From assembly GCF_001665575.1 (NCBI RefSeq), contig NZ_LZSU01000017.1:181340-245339 (forward strand): a DNA stretch of 64,000 bases, given 5' to 3'. Numbering within the stretch: the first letter of the stretch is position 1; each line of letters starts with the position of its first letter. Shown one piece after another: positions 24,887 through 32,630 of this stretch. The notes under the pieces are model-generated. The model did not search any database. It was not told the origin of the DNA and saw nothing but the letters and a program-made list of their open reading frames with translations. The translations under genes and the position numbers were made by a program. This DNA comes from Mycobacterium sp. 852013-51886_SCH5428379 (GTDB taxonomy: Bacteria > Actinomycetota > Actinomycetes > Mycobacteriales > Mycobacteriaceae).

Positions 24887-25351
24887 TCAGGCGGACGTCT
24901 CTGCGGCGAGCCGGGCCAGCGTGTCGGCCAGATCGTCCTCGCTCACCAAGGGGAACTTCACTTTCTCGAGCAGCTTCTTGTCGGTGACCTTCGACCAGTC
25001 GTAGGTGTGCCGCACCAACGTCTCGCCAGGTCCCTGCGCCTCGAACTCCCATACCCACTCCCACCCGGGCGGTTCGGTGCCGGCGGGCGCGGTCTTCCAG
25101 GCCAGCAGCTTGTCCTTGACGTAGCCGGAGACGTGGTTGTCGGTCTTGTACTCGCCGCCCATGTGGTCGCCCTGCATGTTCATCGTGAACACCTGGCCCA
25201 CCTCCTGGATCCGGTCCGCGTGGTCGACGCTGCGGACGAAACCCGAGCCGTCAAGGGCCACGTGGCGCTCCGGATTCGACAGAATCTCGAAGATGGTGTC
25301 GACGGGTGCATTAATCGTGCGTTCGACGGTGACCTTCGTGTTGTCGCTCAT
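24887..25351 (-). CDS. SRPBCC family protein
   Basis: A 154-residue START/Bet v1-like protein: VTVERTINAPVDTIFEILSNPERH at the start, a central beta sheet, and a long C-terminal helix (DLADTLARLAAETSA). ATG 25351 is preceded by GGTGGGGTG. Such proteins bind hydrophobic ligands or act as cyclases or dehydratases; the ligand is unknown. It is 7 bp upstream of the membrane-anchored protein gene, so the two form an operon. Confidence 0.87.
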   Translation of the reverse strand: MSDNTKVTVERTINAPVDTIFEILSNPERHVALDGSGFVRSVDHADRIQEVGQVFTMNMQGDHMGGEYKTDNHVSGYVKDKLLAWKTAPAGTEPPGWEWVWEFEAQGPGETLVRHTYDWSKVTDKKLLEKVKFPLVSEDDLADTLARLAAETSA

Positions 25352-25484
25352 CACCCCACCCTGCCGAATCTCCGGCGGCACGGCAACGTGCGTGTCCTCA
25401 ACCGCCGAAACCCGCAAGTCCGCCGCTCCCCCGCATACCGTGTACCGGAGTGTCCTGCAGTCGGGGTGGACCGGAGGGTTTCGT

Positions 25485-26369
25485 TTGTCTGGCTTGACTC
25501 ACGGTGGCTTCAGAAGCCCCGAAGCGCGACGGCGCTACCTCGCGGTGTACGACGAGCTGCGGGGACTGAGCCCGCCGGCCGACGTCGTGCACGACGTCGG
25601 CACGACGTTCGGCACCGTTCGGGTCTACCAACACGGGCCCGACGGCGGCGTGCCGATGGTGTTGATCCACGGCTTCTTCCTGACCTCGGCAATGTGGTGG
25701 CAGCAAGTGGCCGAGCTGACAGACGAGTTCACCGTGTACGCGCTGGACATGCTGGGCCAGACCGGGGCGAGTTCTCAATCGAGATCGGTGCTCACGCCCG
25801 CTGCCGGTGCGCGCTGCATCGACGCGGTTGCGGAAGCTCTCGACCTGCGCGGTGTACACCTGGTCGGACATTCGTACGGCGGTTGGCTCGCCACGCATAC
25901 CGCTGCGCGGATGCCTCAACGGTTGGCGACACTGACGCTCGTCGACCCGGCCAGCACGGTCGCGCGTCTCCACGGGCGTTTCTGGCGGAGTTTCGCCCTC
26001 CTGTTGTTCCGCCCCCATTCCGCGTCCGCACGACGGGCCGCGGGGTACATCACCGGATTTCCCGCCCCGGGCAGCCGCGTCGATGCGCTCACCGACCTGT
26101 TCGTCGCCGGGTTCGCCTCCTGCGCACCACCCCGGCACACACCGCCCCTGCTCCTCGCCAGTGATCGCCTGCTTCGCTCGGTGCAGATACCTACCCAGGT
26201 TCTGCTGGCGGGCAACACCATTCATGACTCGGCGCTGGGCATTCGGCGCATGCTGTCGGTGGTGCCCCACTGGCGATATCACCTGTGGCCCGACGCCTCA
26301 CATCTGCTTCCCGCCGAGGTGCCCGACGAGGTGAATGCCTGTATCCGTCAGTTCGCCATCAGCCGTTGA
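25485..26369 (+). CDS. Alpha/beta hydrolase
   Basis: About 294 residues with the alpha/beta-hydrolase fold: LIHGFFLTSAMWW (oxyanion region), the nucleophile elbow GHSYGG and the C-terminal His in PDASHLLPAE. The frame is open far upstream, but TTG 25485 is preceded by GGAGGG at 6 nt and leaves the usual family length. Divergent from the SRPBCC gene. Substrate unknown; epoxide hydrolase, lipase or esterase are all possible. Confidence 0.85.
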   Translation: MSGLTHGGFRSPEARRRYLAVYDELRGLSPPADVVHDVGTTFGTVRVYQHGPDGGVPMVLIHGFFLTSAMWWQQVAELTDEFTVYALDMLGQTGASSQSRSVLTPAAGARCIDAVAEALDLRGVHLVGHSYGGWLATHTAARMPQRLATLTLVDPASTVARLHGRFWRSFALLLFRPHSASARRAAGYITGFPAPGSRVDALTDLFVAGFASCAPPRHTPPLLLASDRLLRSVQIPTQVLLAGNTIHDSALGIRRMLSVVPHWRYHLWPDASHLLPAEVPDEVNACIRQFAISR

Positions 26370-26508
26370 GGGAGCAATCGACGGTGAACCCTTCGCGCAA
26401 CGCGGTCATGGCTACCCGGGTCGAGACTGCGCCCATGGCACCAGTTCGACAGGCGGTCGGCGTCGGGCAGGACTACGTTGATCGGACGCCGCGAAAAGGA
26501 GTTCTCTC

Positions 26509-27078
26509 ATGAGCACGCCGACACGTGCCACCTACCGGATGATGTCCGAGGGCACCGCCGAGGATTACGCGCTGATCAGTCGCGCCGAGGAGAAGAACAA
26601 CGCCGGCCTGGTACCGCGGGTTCTGTCATTGGTCGAAGCGCTCGACGACGGCGAGCAGGCCTATCCGATCAGCCGCCTGGACCACTCACTGCAGTCGGCG
26701 ACCCGGGCCTACGATGACGGACGATCGGTCGAATACGTTGTCGCGGCGCTGTTGCACGACATCGGCGACACGTACGCGCCCCACGCCCACGGCGCGTTTG
26801 CCGCCGCAGTCCTGGCGCCGTACGTGTCGGAGCGGATGGCCTGGATCGTGAAGGTCCATCCGGAGTTCCAACAGTATTACTACGCCCCGCACATGGGTGG
26901 CGTTCGAGATGCCCGCGAGAGGTACCGCGACCACCCGTGGTTCGACGACTGCGTCGAATTCTGCGAGCGCTACGACCAGAACTGTTTCGATTCGCGGTTC
27001 TCACATCGTCCACTCGAGTTCTTCCGCCCGATGGTCGAGGAGGTCTTCGCCCGCGAACCGTGGACCGCTGTGCCGTGA
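26509..27078 (+). CDS. HD-domain protein, PhnZ/MIOX-like
   Basis: A 189-residue HD-domain protein with good RBS AAAAGGAG. The metal-ligand pattern is RLDHSLQSA, LLHDIGD, HAHGAFAA, VKVHPEF and a late Asp in ERYDQNCFD. This five- or six-ligand layout resembles the diiron HD oxygenases PhnZ and myo-inositol oxygenase more than a simple HD phosphohydrolase. No phosphonate genes are nearby, so the substrate is open. Confidence 0.75.
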   Translation: MSTPTRATYRMMSEGTAEDYALISRAEEKNNAGLVPRVLSLVEALDDGEQAYPISRLDHSLQSATRAYDDGRSVEYVVAALLHDIGDTYAPHAHGAFAAAVLAPYVSERMAWIVKVHPEFQQYYYAPHMGGVRDARERYRDHPWFDDCVEFCERYDQNCFDSRFSHRPLEFFRPMVEEVFAREPWTAVP

Positions 27079-27098
27079 TCAAGATCTGTCGACGTCCG

Positions 27099-27611
27099 TC
27101 AGCTACGCACCTCCGCTCGTTCGGCGAGGCGCTTGAGGTTGAGGAGCTGGCGGCGGGCCATCACCAGATCGCCCACGGACAGCAGCGGAACGACCGGGCC
27201 GGTGAAGCGTGCTGCTGGAACAGCGATCTTCAACAGCAGCCGGGTGCCGCCCGAATCCGGTTCGAGCACATAGGACATCACGGCGCCGAGGATCCGTCCG
27301 GTCACGTGGCGCCCGGGTTCCACCGACAGAATTCTGCCGAGCCGTCGACCACCAGCGGTCGAGAAATTCTCCCCCACAACCGGATTCGGCAGTCCGAGAA
27401 GCACCTGAGGCGACCGACGACCGCGGTTGTCCAGCCAGTCGTAGGAATACGGCGCCACCCTGATCTGGGTCAGCCAAGGCCATATGTGTTCAGGTGCGGC
27501 CGCCACAGAGACACCGCGCCAGAACTGCCCGGCAGGCTCGGGCACCAGGTCATCGCAGGGATATCGCCGTGCGACCTCGGCGTCGGTCACGCCCCACCGG
27601 TCCGCGATCAT
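27099..27611 (-). CDS. SRPBCC-like protein
   Basis: A 170-residue protein with the SRPBCC/polyketide-cyclase-like look: AAAPEHIWPWLTQIRVAPYSYDWLDN, then LEPDSGGTRLLLKI and a C-terminal helix LNLKRLAERAEV. The Trp-rich start resembles mycobacterial cyclase/dehydrase annotations. Convergent with the HD gene (20-bp gap) and 50 bp downstream of the DUF4267 gene. Function unknown. Confidence 0.78.
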   Translation of the reverse strand: MIADRWGVTDAEVARRYPCDDLVPEPAGQFWRGVSVAAAPEHIWPWLTQIRVAPYSYDWLDNRGRRSPQVLLGLPNPVVGENFSTAGGRRLGRILSVEPGRHVTGRILGAVMSYVLEPDSGGTRLLLKIAVPAARFTGPVVPLLSVGDLVMARRQLLNLKRLAERAEVRS

Positions 27612-27661
27612 CAGGCCTCCGACATGTCTGCCATTGGATCGTACGTCGTGGTGGTGTGCTC

Positions 27662-28039
27662 CTACGCCGCAAACAGCAGCGCGGTGGTCAGAAGCATAAC
27701 GGCGGCAGTCCCTCCGTGCACCCCCAGAGCCACTGCCCTGGTACCGCCGTTGCGCAGCACGATCACGGCGTCTCCGAGCGGGATGGTCGTAGCCGCCAGC
27801 ATCATCCAGCCGAGGAGATGCGTTGCGCCCGCGGCGATCAGAATGAGCACGAACAGTCCGGTCGCGACGTCGCGGACGCCCTTCACCGACAGGTAGGCGC
27901 CGGCGTAGGGCTGGCTGAGGTCCGGCTGCACTCCGTACCCGGCCGCGGCGACGCGCGGCGCGACGAGAAACCGTATGCCGATGGCGATGATGGCGACGGC
28001 GAGCAGCCCGGCAAGAACATGGGCGATGGCGGTGATCAT
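27662..28039 (-). CDS. DUF4267 family small membrane protein
   Basis: A 125-residue protein with four predicted membrane helices (AHVLAGLLAVAIIAIGIRFL, a second around GLFVLILIAAG, a third LLGWMMLAATT, and a last AAVMLLTTALLFA). The phrase YAGAYLSVKGVRDVATG is characteristic of DUF4267. ATG 28039 with GGGAGA upstream gives the family length. It lies in a leftward group with a NIPSNAP-like gene, probably controlled by the divergent TetR at 28656. Confidence 0.85.
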   Translation of the reverse strand: MITAIAHVLAGLLAVAIIAIGIRFLVAPRVAAAGYGVQPDLSQPYAGAYLSVKGVRDVATGLFVLILIAAGATHLLGWMMLAATTIPLGDAVIVLRNGGTRAVALGVHGGTAAVMLLTTALLFAA

Positions 28040-28058
28040 GCGGGCTCTCCCGAGGGTG

Positions 28059-28376
28059 TCATCGGATCGGTGAAAACGGTGCCGGTTCAAGCGCGATCGC
28101 TCGGACGTCGATGATCTCCCCGACATCGAATCCGGTCATGTCTGTGGCGAAGTCGGGGTGGGCCATGACCTCGCGGGTGAGCTGCTCCGGGTCCGCTCCC
28201 TGCGGGTAACGGATCAGCGCAACAAGTCGATTCGCTCCACCCTCGAGCTCGATCCACACCCCGTGGGTGGTGATACCGAACTCGCCGAACGTCGCGATGT
28301 GGCGTGCCCAGTGCACGGTCGCGTAGCGGTGCAGCGCCTGCGGCGACCGCAGGGAGTAGATCCTGAGTTGAAACAT
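28059..28376 (-). CDS. NIPSNAP-like small protein
   Basis: A 105-residue ferredoxin-like (dimeric alpha-beta barrel) protein: FQLRIYSLRSPQALHRYATV at the start, then GVWIELEGGANRLVALIRYP and the late FDVGEIIDVRA. NIPSNAP proteins have this pattern and may act as small oxygenases or chaperones. It is 19 bp upstream of the DUF4267 gene and 9 bp after a short membrane ORF, suggesting one operon. Confidence 0.78.
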   Translation of the reverse strand: MFQLRIYSLRSPQALHRYATVHWARHIATFGEFGITTHGVWIELEGGANRLVALIRYPQGADPEQLTREVMAHPDFATDMTGFDVGEIIDVRAIALEPAPFSPIR

Positions 28377-28385
28377 CGATCTGCC

Positions 28386-28556
28386 TCAGACCGTCAGGGC
28401 CACACACAGCGCGGCGACGGCCGTGCCCTGCAACAGCGCACGCCCATTGATGACGTGGTCCCATTTGGACTGCAGCGCAAGGCTGTTGGGCGGTGTAACA
28501 CCGGCGTCAGCGGCCGCCGCCAGCTGCCGGTTGATGGGCGCACTGACCAGGATCAT
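28386..28556 (-). CDS. Short membrane protein, probably truncated DUF1772-like
   Basis: Fifty-six residues from ATG 28556: MILVSAPINRQLAAA, then LQSKWDHVINGRALLQGTAVAA and a hydrophobic end. The WxxVxxxRAxL pattern followed by a final helix resembles the C-terminus of DUF1772/anthrone-oxygenase-like four-helix proteins, whose first three helices are missing here. GAGAGG lies 13 nt upstream, so the short form could be translated. Either a small protein or a 5'-truncated remnant. Confidence 0.45.
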   Translation of the reverse strand: MILVSAPINRQLAAAADAGVTPPNSLALQSKWDHVINGRALLQGTAVAALCVALTV

Positions 28557-28626
28557 GGCAAAAAGCCTCTCGATTGCCGTTGCTAGCGACGCTAACCCCG
28601 ACCGTGCGCACTGTCAATAGCGGTGC

Positions 28627-28646
28627 TAGCACTACTATCAGTGCTA
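28627..28646. promoter_or_regulatory. TetR operator dyad
   Basis: TAGCACT (28627-28633) and AGTGCTA (28640-28646) form a perfect dyad with a 6-bp spacer. The sequence TATCTT (28645-28650) overlaps its edge and lies 6 nt before ATG 28656, consistent with a -10 box and a leaderless tetR mRNA that the repressor would cover. Confidence 0.6.
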
Positions 28647-28655
28647 TCTTCGAGT

Positions 28656-29243
28656 ATGGCCATCGAGGCTCGGCGAGACCGAGAGCGCAACGCCCGACGG
28701 CGATTGATCGTCACCACCGCACGCAGACTCGCTGAGACCGAAGGGTGGGACGCCGTCACCACCCGCCGACTGTCCACCGAGATCGAGTACAGCCAGCCGG
28801 TGCTGTACAAGCATTTCTCGGGCATGGACCAGATTGCCGCAGCGGTCGCCGTCGACGGCTTCGGTGAGCTCACGCAGGCCATCCGGGCCGCTCGCGCCGA
28901 CGCGACCTCGGCCGACGATGCGCTGAAGCGAATCGCCCACGCCTACAACGATTTCGCTCATACCCACCCTGCGGTATACGACGCGATGTTCACCCGCACG
29001 ACGACCCTGCCCTTCGCCACTGAAAACACGCCACCGGAACTCGCGGCTGCCTTCGCCGAACTGCGCGACGTCGTCGGTGCGGTCACCGGCGAGCACGAGG
29101 TGGACTCGCTCACCGAAGTGCTGTTCGCCGCACTGCACGGGCTGGTCGTGCTCGGTCGCGCCGGCCGCATCCGACCCGACCTCGAGTCCGAACGCCTTCG
29201 CCTGCTCGTCGCGCGGTTCACCGGCGTCGCGGACCCCAACTAG
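28656..29243 (+). CDS. TetR family regulator
   Basis: A 195-residue TetR protein. HTH: ARRLAETEGWDAVTTRRL and then YSQPVLYKHFSGMD at about residues 20-55; a TetR_C-type effector domain (AALHGLVVLGRAGRI) follows. Divergent from the NIPSNAP/DUF4267 group with a perfect dyad in between, so auto- and cross-repression is likely. Its stop overlaps the stop of the convergent gene at 29240. Confidence 0.9.
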   Translation: MAIEARRDRERNARRRLIVTTARRLAETEGWDAVTTRRLSTEIEYSQPVLYKHFSGMDQIAAAVAVDGFGELTQAIRAARADATSADDALKRIAHAYNDFAHTHPAVYDAMFTRTTTLPFATENTPPELAAAFAELRDVVGAVTGEHEVDSLTEVLFAALHGLVVLGRAGRIRPDLESERLRLLVARFTGVADPN

Positions 29244-29632
29244 AACGCATAGACGTCGTCGATGCTGACGAACATGCCGTGTCCGGTGCGGTCGTTGGTG
29301 AACAGCGTGCCGTTCGCGTCCGGATAGATGGTCCAGTTGCCCCGGTGGTATTCGGTGCCGTACTGCATGGTCGTGGTGGGGTTGTCGACGGCGAGGTTGG
29401 CGTCCTGCCACTGCAGGTCTCCCTCGCCGTGGGTGACGGCTTGGAATTTGGCGCCGGGCTGGGTGAACGCACCCTGGCAGACGACGGCGTCCTGGCCCGG
29501 GTCGGCGATCGTGGAGTCCGGCGTCACCGCGCACAGCATCCGGCCGGACTGGGTCACGTAGTTGTCGGCGGCGGCAACCGGCGCTCCGACCAGTGCGACG
29601 ATGACGAGTGCTGAGGCCAGCAGGGTCTTCAC
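29240..29632 (-). CDS. Secreted protein of unknown function
   Basis: A 130-residue protein with a Sec signal peptide (KTLLASALVIVALVGAPVAAA, cleavage after AAA). The mature part has two Cys (MLCAVTP and VVCQGAF) likely in a disulfide and repeats of short beta strands ending MFVSIDDVYAF. Similar small secreted proteins are common in mycobacteria. The GTG start is abutted by the 19-nt leader also seen before the MDR gene at 2162. Confidence 0.8.
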   Translation of the reverse strand: MKTLLASALVIVALVGAPVAAADNYVTQSGRMLCAVTPDSTIADPGQDAVVCQGAFTQPGAKFQAVTHGEGDLQWQDANLAVDNPTTTMQYGTEYHRGNWTIYPDANGTLFTNDRTGHGMFVSIDDVYAF

Positions 29633-29651
29633 GGTGTCTCCTCGGGAGTCA
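29633..29651 (-). promoter_or_regulatory. 19-nt translation leader, second copy
   Basis: Read on the minus strand, it is identical over 19 nt to 2163-2181 and in both cases directly abuts a start codon (GTG here, ATG there). It contains the GAGGAG Shine-Dalgarno core. Confidence 0.6.
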
Positions 29652-29779
29652 GGGCACTTGACGCCGTTGACTCTCCCGTTCGGAGCTTCTCAATTCCTTG
29701 GTGGATTCTTGGCAATCGAACTGACGGCCCGTCGGCGATCGCCGAGATCGACGAAATGCCGGAAACTACTCGCATTTCT

Positions 29780-29803
29780 GCGCCCATTTGATCATTTGGG
29801 CGC
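29780..29803. promoter_or_regulatory. Palindrome in the arr upstream region
   Basis: GCGCCCA (29780-29786) and TGGGCGC (29797-29803) are perfect inverted arms around a 10-bp AT-rich spacer that itself contains the palindrome TGATCA. It lies about 110 bp before arr and 150 bp before the divergent secreted-protein gene. Operator or terminator-like structure. Confidence 0.45.
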
Positions 29804-29837
29804 GGTGGCGATCCCCTTTCAGGATATGCCGCCCACC

Positions 29838-29856
29838 GGGGCTTGCGGCAAGGCCA
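29838..29856 (+). promoter_or_regulatory. Rifampin-associated element (RAE) upstream of arr
   Basis: GGGGCTTGCGGCAAGGCCA matches, as I recall it, the 19-bp inverted-repeat RAE found upstream of rifamycin-resistance genes (arr, rph, helR) in actinobacteria. The dyad is GGCTTGC-G-GCAAGGCC-like. It lies 54 bp before the arr start. A TTGCGG inside it could act as the -35 region for a CACAAT near 29868-29873. Confidence 0.75.
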
Positions 29857-29910
29857 CCGGTGTGCCGCACAATCGTCCGGCCACGACGTTTCCGACGAGG
29901 GGAGAAACCG

Positions 29911-30339
29911 GTGCCGGCCATTCCGAAACCGTTCGAAGTCCACGAGTCCGGCGCATATCTGCACGGGACCAAAGCCGATCTGAGCGTGGGTGATCGGCTT
30001 GTGCCTGGCCACCCGGCGAACTACGGCGAGAACCGCATCGCCAACCACGTGTACATGACGAAGACCCTCGACGCCGCGGTCTGGGGCGCCGAGCTCGCCC
30101 GAGGCGACGGCCCGGGCCGGATCTACCTCGTCGAGCCGGAAGGACCCGTCGAGGACGATCCGAACGTCACCGACAAGAAGCTGCCGGGCAATCCGACGCG
30201 CTCCTACCGCACCCGCGAGCCCGTGCGGGTGGTCGGCGAACTCACCGACTGGGTCGGTCACACCCCGCAACAGCTGCGGGCCATGCAGGACACCCTGGCC
30301 GATCTCGAGCGTCGGGGCCTGGCCGTGGTTTACGACTAG
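29911..30339 (+). CDS. arr: NAD+-rifampin ADP-ribosyltransferase
   Basis: A 142-residue protein matching mycobacterial Arr along its whole length: KPFEVHESGAYLHGTKA, NHVYMTKTLDAAVWGAELA, VEPEGPVEDDPNVTDKKLPG and DLERRGLAVVYD. His18, Tyr48 and Asp83 correspond to the active-site residues His19, Tyr49 and Asp84 of the M. smegmatis enzyme. It ADP-ribosylates rifamycins at C23 and gives intrinsic rifampin resistance. The GTG start has GAGGGGAGA upstream. The RAE 54 bp before it suggests rifampin-inducible expression. Confidence 0.97.
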   Translation: MPAIPKPFEVHESGAYLHGTKADLSVGDRLVPGHPANYGENRIANHVYMTKTLDAAVWGAELARGDGPGRIYLVEPEGPVEDDPNVTDKKLPGNPTRSYRTREPVRVVGELTDWVGHTPQQLRAMQDTLADLERRGLAVVYD

Positions 30340-30360
30340 CGTGACCGACCCGGCTGTAGC

Positions 30361-30990
30361 GTGGCGACCGTGAACATCACCCGACTGCCTTCCTCCGTCG
30401 CGCTGCTGACCGGCACGGCATCGCTGGCCCTCGTGCTCTCCGCGTGTGGCTCCGACGCTGCGGAGACCGCGCAGAGCACATCGTCGTTCGACGATCTGTT
30501 CTCGTCGTCGGTCACCGAGCAGTCCGCGGACTTCTGCCCCTCCGCAGCGCCGGCCCAGGGCGGGGCGCCCGAGTGGACGCTGCCCGGCGCCACCGGCAGC
30601 GTGGCGGTCACCGGCTCCACCGACGCGACCGCACCGAAGGTCGAGGTCACCGCCCCGTTCAGCGTGACCGAAACCCAGGTGCAGACCCTCAAGCCCGGCG
30701 ACGGACCGGTCGTCGCCGACACCGCGTCGGTATCGGTCTGCTACATGGGCGTCAACGGCCGCGACGGACGGGTGTTCGACAACAGCTACGAGGGCGGCGC
30801 GCCGGTCGACTTCCCGCTCGACGGCGTCGTGCCCGGTTTCCAGAAGGCCATCGCGGGGCAGAACGTCGGCTCCACCGTCGCGGTGGCGATGATTCCGGCC
30901 GACGGATACCCGCAGGGTCAGCCCGCGGCCGGGATCGAACCGGGCGACACGCTCGTCTTCGCCATCAAGATCCTCGACGCCACGAACTGA
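30361..30990 (+). CDS. FKBP-type peptidyl-prolyl isomerase lipoprotein
   Basis: A 209-residue exported lipoprotein. The signal ends in the lipobox LSAC, followed by a Ser/Thr-rich linker. The C-terminal FKBP domain has VSVCYMGVNGRDGRVFDNSY, VDFPLDGVVPGFQKAIAGQNVGSTV and GIEPGDTLVFAIKILD. It should assist folding of exported proteins at the outer face of the membrane. GTG 30361 or GTG 30370 may be the start; neither has a clear ribosome-binding site. It follows arr by 21 bp but is unlikely to be related in function. Confidence 0.88.
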   Translation: MATVNITRLPSSVALLTGTASLALVLSACGSDAAETAQSTSSFDDLFSSSVTEQSADFCPSAAPAQGGAPEWTLPGATGSVAVTGSTDATAPKVEVTAPFSVTETQVQTLKPGDGPVVADTASVSVCYMGVNGRDGRVFDNSYEGGAPVDFPLDGVVPGFQKAIAGQNVGSTVAVAMIPADGYPQGQPAAGIEPGDTLVFAIKILDATN

Positions 30991-31135
30991 AGTAGCGCAC
31001 CCGGCGGCAGCCGAGCACAGCCGCCGGGAGCAGTTCCGACGCCGATGGACTCGCAACCCTGCCCGGAAACATCGCGATAGCTACCATCGAGACGTTCCGG
31101 TGGCGCGACCGGGGATGTCGGGAGGCTGGCAGGTG

Positions 31136-32203
31136 ATGGTCTGGATCAGGGAGTGGTGGAACCAGCCCGACCAGTTCGACAACATCACCGATTTCCTGCA
31201 TCAGCGAGACCTCATGCGGTCCGCGCGGATGATCATGGCCGTGGTGGCGTCCGCGTCCGGCTCCATTCCGTTGACCGTCCTCGCCAGCGAGCGCCAGTAC
31301 AGCGTCGGCGCGGTGCTGGTCGGCGTTCTCGGGGTGCTTTTCACCGCCGGAATGGTGCTCTTCTGGCTGACGCGGTGGCCGACCCGCCGCCAATCGCGGG
31401 CGGCGGTGGTAGGCGGCGCGATATGTGTGGCGCTGTGGACCGTTACCCAGGACTCCGCCGCGATCGCGACCCTCGGCTGCACGGCGATGACCGTCACCGG
31501 CGGGTACATCGCCGTCTTCCACAGCGGCCGGGTGATGATCGCCAACTCCGCCCTGGCCATGGCGATCACGGCCGTCACCACGCTGGAGTTGGCCCGCAAT
31601 AGCGGCGCCGCCGCCGCGGCCGCCGCCTTCGGCCTCATCTTCCTGCTGAACCTCTCGGCGCCCCTGACCATTCGCGCGTTGTCCCGGGCGCTGGTGCTCT
31701 ACGCCCAGCGCTCCGAAGAGGATCCGCTCACCGGCCTGCTCAACCGCCGCGGGTTCGTCGACGCCGTCACCCGGCGCGCGTCCCTGGCGCCGTCGACGCA
31801 CACCCACCTGACCGTGTTCATGCTGGACCTGGACCACTTCAAGATGGTCAACGACACCTACGGTCACGCGGTGGGCGACCGCACTCTCCTCGGTGTCGCC
31901 GACGTCCTCAAACAGCGGTGTCCGCCGGAGGCGGTGATCTGCCGCGCGGGCGGCGAGGAGTTCCTGGTGGCCATGACAGGCCCGGCCGGCGCGGAAACGG
32001 TCACGGCCACCGCAACCGAACTCTGCGCAGGTATCAGCGAGGTGCGGCGGGACGTGACAGCGAGCATCGGGACGGCGCGCATCGCGCTACCCGAACTGAC
32101 CGGCCCCGACTCCGCCCGCCGGATCGCCCGCCTGATCGAGATCGCCGACAAAGCGATGTACTCGGCCAAACACCGCGGCGGCAATCAGGTGCGTCACGCC
32201 TGA
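31136..32203 (+). CDS. Membrane GGDEF diguanylate cyclase (paralog 1)
   Basis: About 355 residues: a short N-terminal segment with WWNQPDQF, five or six membrane helices, then a GGDEF domain (DPLTGLLNRRGF, LDLDHFKMVNDTYGHAVGD, AGGEEF at about residues 270-275, and the ending MYSAKHRGGN). All catalytic features of a diguanylate cyclase are present. The RxxD inhibitory site five residues before GGEEF is absent, so product inhibition is unlikely. ATG 31136 is chosen because its N-terminus matches that of the paralog at 37921; GTG 31100 is possible. It should make c-di-GMP at the membrane. Confidence 0.9.
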   Translation: MVWIREWWNQPDQFDNITDFLHQRDLMRSARMIMAVVASASGSIPLTVLASERQYSVGAVLVGVLGVLFTAGMVLFWLTRWPTRRQSRAAVVGGAICVALWTVTQDSAAIATLGCTAMTVTGGYIAVFHSGRVMIANSALAMAITAVTTLELARNSGAAAAAAAFGLIFLLNLSAPLTIRALSRALVLYAQRSEEDPLTGLLNRRGFVDAVTRRASLAPSTHTHLTVFMLDLDHFKMVNDTYGHAVGDRTLLGVADVLKQRCPPEAVICRAGGEEFLVAMTGPAGAETVTATATELCAGISEVRRDVTASIGTARIALPELTGPDSARRIARLIEIADKAMYSAKHRGGNQVRHA

Positions 32204-32212
32204 CCGCGGACG

Positions 32213-32521
32213 TCACGACCGGGGCGGCTCACCCGGCGCGTCGACGTGGACCTGCCAGCGCGCCCGCCGCTGGGCGTCGGTCTGCTCCCACCACGGCGGG
32301 TCGCCCCGCTCGCCCAACGCCACCTTGGCGGCGTGCACCCCGGCGCGGGCGGTCTTCTCCTGCGCGGTGCCCTTCACCCGACGCACCTCGCGACGCCACG
32401 CCATCAGGATGCGGGTCAGTTCGGCGCGCCGATCCTCGGGAATCGCCGGATCGGTGGCGCGCCAGCGGCGACCGTTGATGACGATGTGATGCCCGTCGTC
32501 GGTGGTCTGCGGCTGCGCCAT
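32213..32521 (-). CDS. Conserved mycobacterial small protein (annotated Tol-like in relatives)
   Basis: A 102-residue hydrophilic protein: HHIVINGRRWRATDPAIPE at the N-terminus, then RILMAWRREVRR and KVALGERGDPPWWEQTDAQRR. Homologs are common in mycobacteria and often carry the label biopolymer transporter Tol, for which the sequence gives no support (no membrane helix). Probably a cytosolic protein of unknown function. Convergent with the GGDEF gene (9 bp between stops). Confidence 0.78.
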   Translation of the reverse strand: MAQPQTTDDGHHIVINGRRWRATDPAIPEDRRAELTRILMAWRREVRRVKGTAQEKTARAGVHAAKVALGERGDPPWWEQTDAQRRARWQVHVDAPGEPPRS

Positions 32522-32630
32522 GGCGCCAGCGTAAGGGCCTCGCCGAGGCGCCGACTTGCTTAGCCGTACTCGCCGATGGGTATGCCCGGGTGGCACGTAT
32601 ACGCCTCGAGCACAGGAGACGCACCGAGCC

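Noticed and set aside
24338..26164. 608-codon open frame on the plus strand
   Set aside because: Spans the membrane protein, SRPBCC gene and part of the hydrolase in a wrong frame; no family resemblance.
26509..27078. Plain HD phosphohydrolase call
   Set aside because: The extra ligand pattern favours a PhnZ/MIOX-like diiron site, although this is not proven.
29629..31056. 475-codon open frame on the minus strand
   Set aside because: Antisense to arr and the FKBP gene, both firmly identified.
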